From contig CANQNT010000011.1 of assembly GCA_947625255.1 (NCBI GenBank), positions 1 to 64,000 on the forward strand: DNA of 64,000 nucleotides, read 5' to 3'. Below, in pieces: positions 1 to 6,963 of the stretch (the first letter of the stretch is position 1; each line of letters begins with the position of its first letter). The stretch is from an uncultured Acetatifactor sp. (GTDB lineage Bacteria; Bacillota; Clostridia; Lachnospirales; Lachnospiraceae). Under the pieces are notes generated by a model, which was not told where the DNA came from, did no database searches, and saw only the letters and a program-made list of their open reading frames with translations. Both the position numbers and the translations under genes were made by a program.

Positions 1-98
1 AAAGAAAAATTGCTGGGAGTTTGGCAATTTTGCATTTTTCAGTGGTGTAGGGAGCAAAGGGAAACGAGGACGGGGAAAGCGTCGGTTTCATAGAGCAA

Positions 99-140
99 GC
101 CGCGCCTCACTTCCACATCGGAGGCGAGGCGTTTTCTCTC
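99..140 (+). terminator. Probable rho-independent terminator
   Basis: Bases 99-108 pair with 121-130 at nine of ten positions around a 12-base loop, and a TTTTCTCTC tract follows. This would end a plus-strand gene lying before the window. The T tract is imperfect, so the call is tentative. Confidence 0.4.
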
Positions 141-191
141 TGTTATACCAGTCAATCGACATCAGGAGTTTCGCTTCGCCGCTCGGCAACT

Positions 192-476
192 TTAATGTCT
201 TGCTTTCTCGGCGGCGGTGGGATTGAGCCAGTCAAGGATGTCAATAATCCTATTCCGATCTGCATCCGCGCCGCCCCACCATGAGTATTCTGATTTTTCC
301 ATTCGCTCAAAAACCGCAGACTGGAACACTTTTTGCGGACGATAGCTGGTTATGTACTTTCGGTGCATAACGATTTCTATCAGTCCACGTCTGCGCCGCG
401 GGTTCCCAATGACGACAACATCCTCATATCCATCGTCCCACTGGATAGGTGCAAGGTAAATTTTAGCGCCCGGCAC
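192..476 (-). CDS. Uncharacterised protein with unclear start
   Basis: I do not recognise this protein. The frame runs from a possible GTG at 476 and gives 94 residues rich in Trp, Arg and Asp, ending with a helix-like Asp-Ile-Leu-Asp-Trp-Leu segment. The same frame stays open and coding-like for another 28 codons upstream, back to a TAG that overlaps the end of the DUF5694 gene, but that stretch has no ATG, GTG or TTG in a good context and no ribosome-binding site. Either the short GTG form is translated by coupling, or this is the 3' part of a gene whose start was lost. It lies directly downstream of the DUF5694 gene on the same strand, so the two would share a transcript. Confidence 0.35.
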   Translation of the reverse strand: MPGAKIYLAPIQWDDGYEDVVVIGNPRRRRGLIEIVMHRKYITSYRPQKVFQSAVFERMEKSEYSWWGGADADRNRIIDILDWLNPTAAEKARH

Positions 477-561
477 ACACTTTATACCGCAAAGGCGCAG
501 CAGGTATTGCTCATCGGTTTCACTTATACTCTCAGCACCAGGAAACTCTTCCCGGATGCGG

Positions 562-1311
562 TTACTCTAAAACGGGTAAATAGTCCATTACATCCACCAG
601 ATTTAGCCGGTCGTCCGCGCAGATCAGATCCCGCAGGATATGCAGATGTCCGGCGCCGTAGACGATAAAAATGCGCGTATACTGTTCCGCCATGCGCTGA
701 ATATTGGAGAAAATCTTCAAATTTCGCTCGTACCACTGGGCGATCGATTTGGCACCGGAATAATCCTCACTGCTGCCCATCGCATTGACCCGTAGATATA
801 TCAAATGATTGAGCCTTGCATACGTGGTACTGTTAAGATATCGGAAATTGTCGATAATGGTGTCAAGTTTTTGCTGTGCGGTGTAGTCGGAATACTTTTT
901 TATAGACTTCTGCACATCAGCAGAAGGATGCTCAAAAGGTTCTCCATCAATTTCACTGTCATCATCAATGGCATGTACCTTGGGCAGCCCCTGCATTTTT
1001 GCCAGGCGAAAGCCGATTTGAATGGTTTCATTGTTGTACTTTATGGGGTGAACATCGTTATACATCCGAATATTTCCCAAGGTTTCAGTCCTCATTTTAT
1101 CGGCATTTTGCAGGTCACGCAGGTCGAATTTCTGATATGCGGCATTTATGATGTCCTGCTGATGTGCTGCAGCCTCTACGGCCACTGCGTCGGGTGTAAA
1201 ACGTAAGAGCGCCTGCGCGAGAGTATCCAACTCCGTTTGCGCTACGGAAGAGTAGAAATCCCAATCACTTTGCATAAAATGAAAGCTACCGAGCAGCAAA
1301 ACGTCTGTCAT
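562..1311 (-). CDS. DUF5694 family protein (TraB/GumN-like fold)
   Basis: A 249-residue protein whose N-terminus (Val-Leu-Leu-Leu-Gly-Ser-Phe-His-Phe) carries the strand plus GxFHF motif typical of DUF5694. It is followed by the 'AVEAAAHQQ' segment and, near the C-terminus, by 'VYGAGHLHIL', which matches the second conserved His region. The fold is distantly like TraB/GumN putative metallopeptidases; the biochemical role is unknown. The start is the ATG at 1311, preceded by AAGGAG about ten bases upstream; the open frame extends further upstream but there it crosses the antirepressor remnant on the other strand. The protein has no signal peptide, so it is probably cytoplasmic. It sits beside mobile-element debris and could be accessory. 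Confidence 0.7.
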   Translation of the reverse strand: MTDVLLLGSFHFMQSDWDFYSSVAQTELDTLAQALLRFTPDAVAVEAAAHQQDIINAAYQKFDLRDLQNADKMRTETLGNIRMYNDVHPIKYNNETIQIGFRLAKMQGLPKVHAIDDDSEIDGEPFEHPSADVQKSIKKYSDYTAQQKLDTIIDNFRYLNSTTYARLNHLIYLRVNAMGSSEDYSGAKSIAQWYERNLKIFSNIQRMAEQYTRIFIVYGAGHLHILRDLICADDRLNLVDVMDYLPVLE

Positions 1312-1387
1312 AAGAAAGTCCCCCTCTCCTTGATGTTTGCCTCGATGATAACACGAAAAAGCAGACTTTTCAAGCGATATATCGCCT

Positions 1388-1890
1388 TTGGCGAGAGGTG
1401 TTGCCGAAATGGAAACACCTTCGGGCAGACAGCAGATGACGCTCATCAACGAGAGCGGTCTGTATTCCCTCATCCTCTCCAGCAAGCTCCCTACGGCGAA
1501 GCGGTTCAAGCGTTGGATTACGCACGATGTCATTCCCGCTATCCGGCAGCATGGAGCCTATTTCACCGATGCCGCCCTGCTGCGGCTCCTTTCCGACCCG
1601 ACACAGGCTCATATGCTGGTCGTGGAGTATATATGCAGGAGGCTCTGGAGAATGAGCGGCTTACGGCAGAGCTTCAGGCGGCGTTTCTCAAAGCGATGTA
1701 CTACGATACTTTCGTGAATCCTATGGAATGTACCAACATCCGTGCCACGGTAAAGGAGCTGGGTATCCCGGAAAAGCGGTTCACCAGGTATCTGCTGCGC
1801 CACCGCTATCTGTACCGCGCTCCGTCTGGGATTTCCACAAACCGGGCAGCGCGGAATGCGGCCAGTACACCCTGTTTACCGCCATCGGTT
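1388..1890 (+). pseudogene. Phage antirepressor (Bro-N plus KilAC) remnant
   Basis: Three successive reading frames together resemble one phage antirepressor. Frame 2 from 1388 gives the second half of a Bro-N domain (motifs 'NESGLYSLILSSKLP' and 'FKRWITHDVIPAIRQHGAY'). From about 1630 the frame-1 translation has the coiled segment and C-terminal domain ('KELGIPEKRFTRYLL'), and from about 1825 frame 3 continues with 'ECGQYTLFTA'. The N-terminal Bro-N strands are missing. The gene is therefore truncated at its 5' end and carries at least two frameshifts. It is a prophage leftover without other phage genes nearby. Confidence 0.65.
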
Positions 1891-1901
1891 TCATTTATAT
1901 T

Positions 1902-2000
1902 TTAAAATTCCTTGCTGATAGCGCTCTGCATCTGAAACGGAAGCACCGCATAAAACTTGGAAATCTGTCCGTAAGTAAGCGTGTTCACCAGCACCCAAGG
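1902..2000 (-). pseudogene. Abi-like (Abi_2) protein fragment
   Basis: On the minus strand an open stretch ending at the TAA at 1902-1904 reads 'PWVLVNTLTYGQISKFYAV' followed by about a dozen residues. This resembles the conserved 'PLWVLVnxLtfGxiSKfY' core of Abi-family abortive-infection proteins. Only about 33 codons remain and there is no start. It appears to be a scrap of a former defence gene wedged between antirepressor and permease debris. The similarity is from memory of the family, so the call is tentative. Confidence 0.4.
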
Positions 2001-2148
2001 GGTACTTCCGGGAGGGCAGTCACTGGAATTGAGCGGCATGATCAATGAAACGGATGATTATATCATCATGCTTCTGGCATCTGTGGGATGGATTGTGATT
2101 ACAAGCGGCTTTGGGATGCTGATTTTTCGGAAAAAAGATTTGAAATAG
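1999..2148 (+). pseudogene. ABC-2 type permease C-terminal fragment
   Basis: About 50 codons ending in TAG encode a polar loop (Leu-Pro-Gly-Gly-Gln) and one hydrophobic helix ('IIMLLASVGWIVITSGFG'), then 'MLIFRKKDLK'. A last membrane helix followed by F-x-K-K-D-L-K is how many ABC-2 multidrug/bacitracin permeases end. No upstream portion is present, so this is a 3' fragment only. Confidence 0.45.
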
Positions 2149-2160
2149 AAGGGGTATGTC

Positions 2161-2238
2161 ATGGAGTTTTGGTTATGGGTTACCATCGGTATGATGGCTT
2201 TGGTCATCTTGATGCCATATTATCCGTTTGATTGGTGA
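2161..2238 (+). CDS. Small membrane ORF, probably a truncated gene start
   Basis: An ATG 13 bases after the permease stop, preceded by AGAAGGGG, opens a 25-codon frame encoding a single hydrophobic helix (MEFWLWVTIGMMALVIL) and a Tyr-Pro-Phe-Asp-Trp tail. Its position right after a permease end, with its own ribosome-binding site, suggests the first codons of a following permease gene that was cut by the recombinase fragment. It could also be a real small membrane protein. Confidence 0.25.
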   Translation: MEFWLWVTIGMMALVILMPYYPFDW

Positions 2239-2630
2239 TTTGTACATGGATGAAGTGACTACGGACGATCTTCGGCTGCTGTTGGTTCCGCTTGCGAAAC
2301 AATCAGCTTCTCTGGATAGCAAAATCAATATGCTGATGAAATGTATTTTTTATTGGGCAGAGGAAAGTCATGTGATTGAACATAATCCGGCAGTCACATT
2401 ATCTGCTAAAGGCGGGGTATCGTTTGGCCGATTGTTTGAGGATAGCGAGAGATAAGTCGCAATCTGACTATGTAATAGCAGACAGTAAGGGAGAGCCGTT
2501 GGCAGAAACGCGGTTTATGCGGGTATGGAAGTACATTGCCGTCCGCTCTACGGAAGAAAGATGTTATTACACCTATGTGAACGGTCAGGCCATCAAGCAT
2601 ATCGTGAAGCCGAAGCAAGCCTGGAAACCA
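2228..2630 (+). pseudogene. Tyrosine recombinase (integrase) remnant
   Basis: Two pieces of one integrase are visible. Frame 2 from 2228 gives the SAM-like DNA-binding segment ('TTDDLRLLLVPLAKQ', then 'IFYWAEESHVIEHNPA'). Frame 3 from about 2440 gives the mid-catalytic segment ('DYVIADSKGEPLAETRFMR', then a Lys/Tyr-rich strand region). The first catalytic Arg region between them and the HxxR...Y C-terminus are missing. The gene is thus internally deleted, frameshifted and truncated, and cannot be active. Confidence 0.65.
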
Positions 2631-2647
2631 TGGTTTTCGGGCTTTTC

Positions 2648-3355
2648 TTATTGTGTAAATTCAAACATTCCGATCGCGGCGGCAATCGGCAGATTCAGGC
2701 TGTCGATATTCTTCGAATGTGGAATTACGACGCTTTGGCAAAAGGCAGCATATTCCTCCGGCAGCCCCGTGGCTTCGTTGCCAAAGATCAGAGAGAAAGG
2801 TGAAGTCTTTGCAATGCTTCGGATCGGAACGCTTCCGGTGAGCATGAACGCGTAACGGGTGTTTTCCGGGAAACGATCCAGATATTCTTCAATACGATCA
2901 AAGTATTCCATATCTACATGGAATAAAGAGCCCATGGATGCCCGTACCACCCGCGGATCATAGCAATCCACCGCGGGGCGGATAATGGCGATCTGCCCTA
3001 GTCCGAATCCGGCAGCCGTCCGGATAATGGTGCCCAAATTGCCGGCATCGGAGGGATTCGTCAGCACGATATGGGAACCGCTTTTCAATCGGGCGGACTT
3101 CTTTTGAAATTCTCCGATCACGAAGCAATTTCCCTTAGGGGAGAGAATATTGAAAGCCTTGTCACTTTTCTCCACCGGGATTGAGAGACTTTCGCATTGC
3201 GCCAGAAGCTTTGCAATTCCGCCCTCCAGCTGTGTGGAGGAACTAATGTAAACCCTGCGTGCCAGTTCCGGGGCACATTTTATCATTTCATAAGTCAAAG
3301 TCGCTCCTAATGTATAGGAGTAATCCAGTTCATGCCTGTACCGTTGTATCTTCAT
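2648..3355 (-). CDS. TrmH/SpoU family RNA 2'-O-methyltransferase
   Basis: A 235-residue SPOUT-class methyltransferase that would add a methyl group from SAM to a ribose 2'-OH in rRNA or tRNA. The N-terminal half (about residues 1-90) is a small substrate-binding domain. The C-terminal half has the trefoil-knot motifs: 'NPSDAGNLGTIIRTA' (motif 1 with the catalytic Asn/Arg region), 'LIFGNEATGLP' (motif 2) and 'SLNLPIAAAIGMFEF' (motif 3). All three are intact. I chose the ATG at 3355 because GGAG lies seven bases upstream; two ATGs just before it are in frame but less well placed. The specific RNA target cannot be told from sequence. It is a single gene facing the degraded region. Confidence 0.85.
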   Translation of the reverse strand: MKIQRYRHELDYSYTLGATLTYEMIKCAPELARRVYISSSTQLEGGIAKLLAQCESLSIPVEKSDKAFNILSPKGNCFVIGEFQKKSARLKSGSHIVLTNPSDAGNLGTIIRTAAGFGLGQIAIIRPAVDCYDPRVVRASMGSLFHVDMEYFDRIEEYLDRFPENTRYAFMLTGSVPIRSIAKTSPFSLIFGNEATGLPEEYAAFCQSVVIPHSKNIDSLNLPIAAAIGMFEFTQ

Positions 3356-3589
3356 TTTCATCTCCATTTTGAAGCCCGCCGCCGCGGGGCGGCACGAAAA
3401 TCCATCCATTATCAGATGCTTGATTCGCAGTCTGCCATCAAGGTGATTTTGCCGCTTCGACTCAAATTGCCGTTCCTCCGAGCCTTTCCATGTTTTCTCA
3501 AGCATATCCTATCGGACCGCTGTTTGTCAAGAAAAATCAGTCGGGAAAGTCTGCCGGATTACTGTAGAAAAGTCCGCGGGATTGTATGG

Positions 3590-3618
3590 TTGACGCAGAA
3601 CCATGGGTATGGTACTAT
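3590..3618 (+). promoter_or_regulatory. Sigma-A type promoter
   Basis: TTGACG (3590-3595), a 17-base spacer, then TACTAT (3613-3618). It sits just ahead of the SDR remnant and so now drives the GH51 arabinofuranosidase and probably the genes after it. Confidence 0.7.
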
Positions 3619-3640
3619 TAAGTGGACATGAATTGTAAAA

Positions 3641-3826
3641 ATGTCCCAATCTGAAGAAAATATAGGTCGCATTTTTGATATGCTAAAAGGCAAGGTCGCC
3701 ATGGAAACCGGCGGTACGAGAGGAATCGGTTGCGAAATTGTGAAGATGTCTTTGGACAATGGAGCCAGCGTGGCTCTGTGCGGTCCCAGACAGGAAACGG
3801 TGGATCAGGCATTGCCATGGACCTGA
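3641..3826 (+). pseudogene. Short-chain dehydrogenase N-terminal stub
   Basis: The first 55 or so codons of an SDR/FabG-like oxidoreductase: a short lead, then 'LKGKVAMETGGTRGIG' (the TGxxxGIG nucleotide-binding motif) and 'NGASVALCG'. The frame then ends abruptly. The NNAG, Ser and YxxxK catalytic parts are absent, because the arabinofuranosidase begins 20 bases later. The stub keeps its promoter, so it now acts as a short translated leader ahead of the GH51 gene. Deletion of the rest of the gene is the simplest explanation. Confidence 0.65.
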
Positions 3827-3848
3827 CGGAACGCGGGAGGTAGAGCAA

Positions 3849-5939
3849 GTGAAGCTTGAGATCGGGAAAAAGGCGGGGGTGGAAATCGCCCCCGGTATGA
3901 TCGGCCTCTTTTTTGAGGATATTAATTATGCGGCGGATGGCGGACTCTACGCGGAGATGATTGAAAACCGGTCTTTTGAATTCCTGGAGGCGGAAGGGGA
4001 TGCCAGGGATTATTTTACACATTATGACGGCGGGTATGCCTGGAAACCTTATGTGGAATCTGAGAAGGAAGGCTGCGAGGAAACCGGATATGGGCTGACC
4101 TCCGGCGGGGAAACCGGACGTAAAGCCGCAGTGGGCGAAGAGCTTCGAAATGAGGATTCAGATGAAGCGGTCACGATGCGCTTGGTCATGGGAAGCTCGC
4201 TTACGGCGGAAAATCCGCATTACTTACGGCTTATCACCAGACGGCCCATGTGTGGCGTCGCCAATAAGGCTTATGACGGCGTTTGTCTGCAAAAGGGGAT
4301 GCGGTACCATATTACCTTTTGGGCGCGCTGCGTCCATTATGAAGGAGCTTTCGCGGTGCGTGTCATAAAGGGAGGAAGCGTCTATGCGTCCGGCAGAATC
4401 GAGGCTTCGGCGGGCACGGAAGAAACTTATCATTTTTATCGAAAATACTGTCTGTCAATTACTGCGCAGGAGACGATCACGGGCGGCTTCTTTGCGTTAT
4501 GCCTGGAGCAGCCCGGGACGGTGGAGGTGGATTATGTGTCCATGTTTCCGGCGGATGCCGTAGCAGGGATTTTCCGGCGGGATTTGTTTGAAAAACTGCA
4601 AGATTTAAAGCCGGGATTTCTCAGGTTTCCCGGCGGCTGTGTAGTGGAGGGCGACACTTTCGAAAACCGCTATCGTTTCAAGGAAAGTCTGAAAGAGCCC
4701 TGGGCCAGACGGAACAACTGGAACCGCTGGGCGGTACACGGCAATCGGGAGGAAAATCAGTACCGCAGCGTCTACAGCCATTATAATCAGACGCTTGGTT
4801 TGGGATACTATGAATACTTTCTTCTCTGCGAACTGTTGGGGGCCAGGCCCCTTCCGGTTTTGAATGTGGGACTGGCCTGCCAGTATCAGTCCGCGGAGCT
4901 GGTGTCCGTGGATTCCCCACAGTTTCAGGAGCTGCTTAAGGATGCCGTGGATCTGATTGCGTTTGCAAACGGCGGAACGGATACTGTTTGGGGCGGCGTT
5001 CGTGCGAAAATGGGGCATCCGGAGCCTTTCGGACTGACGATGCTGGGAATCGGCAATGAGCAGTGGGAGACGGACCGGGTGGACTTTTTCAAAAGATATT
5101 GCCTGTTCGAGGAGGCAATTCACGCTTACGATCCGTCCGTTCGTCTGATCGGCTCCGCGGGACCGGACATTACTTCGGAAAGATACCAAAGGGCCTGGGA
5201 GTTTTACCATGCCCATGAGAATCAGGAAAATTTTGTTTACGCCGTGGATGAGCATTATTATGTGCCGCCCCAGTGGCTGTATCAGCATGTGGATTTTTAC
5301 GACCGTTATTCCCGCGAGGTTAAGGTGTTTTCCGGAGAATACGCGGCCCATCCGGTCAGCGGGATGAACCGGCCGGATGCCAATACGTTGGAAGGCGCGT
5401 TGGCGGAAGCCGCTTTTTTGACGGGAGTGGAGCGCAACGCGGACGTGGTGGTACTGGCCTCTTACGCGCCGCTTTTTGCCAGAGTGGGATATGCCCAATG
5501 GTCTCCCGACATGATTTGGTTTGACGGTGCGCAAAGCTATGGTACGCCCAGCTATTATGTCCAGCGTATGTTTGCCAGGCATATGGGGGATATGACCTTG
5601 GACGCCAGGGGCAGGGAAAAGAAGGCAGCCAGGGAGGGAATCTACTATTCTCTCAGCTATCGGAAGGCGGACAGAACAATTCTGATAAAAGTGGTGAACT
5701 CCACGGATGAGAGGAAAGTGCTGGAGATAGAGTTGGCCCGGGAATGGCGGGAGGACTGTGCGGAATGGCAGGCCAATTCGACAGAATATCACATGGAACT
5801 TTTGACAAGCGATCAGCCGGGAGATTATAACTGTCCGGAACATCCAACGAGGGTTGTCCCGGTGGAAGGTCAGGGAGATTTATCGGAGGGAATTCCTTTG
5901 CCCGCAAGGTCGTTTGCCGTAATTGAGATCGGCGTCTGA
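3849..5939 (+). CDS. Alpha-L-arabinofuranosidase, GH51
   Basis: A 696-residue cytoplasmic GH51 enzyme, without signal peptide, that removes terminal alpha-L-arabinofuranose from arabinan or arabinoxylan fragments. Visible features are the N-terminal 'GLFFEDINYAADGGLYAEM' segment of the family, a carbohydrate-binding-like insert (about 90-240), the TIM barrel with 'GFLRFPGGCVVEGDTF', the acid/base in 'GNEQWE' (Glu404) and the nucleophile in 'SGEYAAH' (Glu497), and a C-terminal beta domain. The start is the GTG at 3849, which has GGGAGG eight bases upstream; a longer in-frame ATG lies inside the SDR stub and is not credible. The hydrolase gene follows after ten bases, so the two are probably co-transcribed. 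Confidence 0.9.
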   Translation: MKLEIGKKAGVEIAPGMIGLFFEDINYAADGGLYAEMIENRSFEFLEAEGDARDYFTHYDGGYAWKPYVESEKEGCEETGYGLTSGGETGRKAAVGEELRNEDSDEAVTMRLVMGSSLTAENPHYLRLITRRPMCGVANKAYDGVCLQKGMRYHITFWARCVHYEGAFAVRVIKGGSVYASGRIEASAGTEETYHFYRKYCLSITAQETITGGFFALCLEQPGTVEVDYVSMFPADAVAGIFRRDLFEKLQDLKPGFLRFPGGCVVEGDTFENRYRFKESLKEPWARRNNWNRWAVHGNREENQYRSVYSHYNQTLGLGYYEYFLLCELLGARPLPVLNVGLACQYQSAELVSVDSPQFQELLKDAVDLIAFANGGTDTVWGGVRAKMGHPEPFGLTMLGIGNEQWETDRVDFFKRYCLFEEAIHAYDPSVRLIGSAGPDITSERYQRAWEFYHAHENQENFVYAVDEHYYVPPQWLYQHVDFYDRYSREVKVFSGEYAAHPVSGMNRPDANTLEGALAEAAFLTGVERNADVVVLASYAPLFARVGYAQWSPDMIWFDGAQSYGTPSYYVQRMFARHMGDMTLDARGREKKAAREGIYYSLSYRKADRTILIKVVNSTDERKVLEIELAREWREDCAEWQANSTEYHMELLTSDQPGDYNCPEHPTRVVPVEGQGDLSEGIPLPARSFAVIEIGV

Positions 5940-5949
5940 GGAGGTTAAG

Positions 5950-6927
5950 ATGGAACAGTCGGAGCAGAAATTACAAAGGAGCGAACCGTTGATTTTGCCG
6001 GAGGAGGAGTTTGCGGAGCGTATGCAAAGTCAGGTGGAGCCGTATCTGGCCAGGCTTTGTCAAAAGGGTCGATGCGCGGGAGGAGATATTTATTATGAGT
6101 TGTATTCCATTCCCGATGCAAAAGCGATGATTGTGATCAGTCATGGTTTCATCGAAGCCGGCAAAAAATACCATGAATTCATTTATTATCTGTTGCAGGC
6201 CGGGTTTTCCTGTGCCATTCTGGATCATCGGGGACATGGACTTTCCGTACGGAATGGAAAAGACGGCAATGTGATTTATGTCCGGAGGTTTGACCGGTAT
6301 CTTCAGGATCTGCATGATTTTGTGCATGAGGTGGTTGTGCCGGCTGCCCGAGATCTTCCGCTTTACCTATACGGTCATTCCATGGGAGGCTGTATTGCCG
6401 CAAGGTACCTGGAAGAATGGCCGGAGGATTTTCTGCGCGCGGTTCTGAACGCGCCCATGATCGGAATTAACATGGGACCGCTTCCTGCCTGGGCGGGGCT
6501 TTTGATCTGCAATTTTTTCCTTTTGCTGGGAAAAGGGGAAAAGCGGCTTTTCTTCCAAAAGGAGTTTCGACCGGATGAAAAGTTTGCCGATGGCTGTGAT
6601 ACCTCTGAGGCGCGTTTTGATTATTATTTGTCCCTCCGCAGAGAGGAACCTGCTCTGCAGACCAGCGGCGCCAGCTATAACTGGGTCAGAGAATCCATTC
6701 TGGCAGGCAGAAAGGCCCGTGCCAATGCGGAAAAGATTCACATCCCGGTTTTGTTATTCCAGGCGGCGGAGGATACTTTGGTTTCCGCCAAAGCACAGGA
6801 GAAATTCCTGAAAGCGCTTCCCAGTGGCAAAAAGGTGAAGATCACGGGTTCCAAGCATGAAATTTATATGTCCGGGAATGAGGTTCTGCATAAATACATG
6901 AAAATCATTCAGGATTTCTTTTCTTAA
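5950..6927 (+). CDS. Alpha/beta hydrolase (monoacylglycerol-lipase-like)
   Basis: A 325-residue serine hydrolase of the Hydrolase_4/S33 type. The oxyanion region 'ISHGF', the 'DHRGHG' motif and the nucleophile elbow 'GHSMGG' (Ser144) are present. The acid is probably the Asp in 'AAEDTLV' and the base the His in 'GSKHEIYM'. The hydrophobic cap ('WAGLLICNFFLLLG') resembles monoacylglycerol lipases and suggests a lipid-like or hydrophobic ester substrate. The start is the ATG at 5950 with GAGGAGGT upstream. It lies ten bases after the arabinofuranosidase gene and 36 bases before the GTPase gene, so it is likely the middle of an operon. The true substrate is unknown. Confidence 0.8.
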   Translation: MEQSEQKLQRSEPLILPEEEFAERMQSQVEPYLARLCQKGRCAGGDIYYELYSIPDAKAMIVISHGFIEAGKKYHEFIYYLLQAGFSCAILDHRGHGLSVRNGKDGNVIYVRRFDRYLQDLHDFVHEVVVPAARDLPLYLYGHSMGGCIAARYLEEWPEDFLRAVLNAPMIGINMGPLPAWAGLLICNFFLLLGKGEKRLFFQKEFRPDEKFADGCDTSEARFDYYLSLRREEPALQTSGASYNWVRESILAGRKARANAEKIHIPVLLFQAAEDTLVSAKAQEKFLKALPSGKKVKITGSKHEIYMSGNEVLHKYMKIIQDFFS

Positions 6928-6963
6928 AGAAAGCATTGATATCGGAAGAATGGGAAACTGGCA

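Noticed and set aside
1312..1533. Longer N-terminus for the DUF5694 protein
   Set aside because: The extra 74 codons lie opposite the antirepressor remnant and have no matching family sequence; the ATG at 1311 has a strong ribosome-binding site.
4678..4920. Other short Pro/Ser/Arg-rich frames opposite coding regions, such as this one
   Set aside because: Composition and lack of ribosome-binding sites mark them as antisense artefacts of moderately GC-rich genes.
4605..5843. A 412-codon open frame on the minus strand opposite the GH51 gene
   Set aside because: It mirrors the codon pattern of the real gene, has no recognisable domain and no ribosome-binding site, and would lie wholly within an intact glycosidase.
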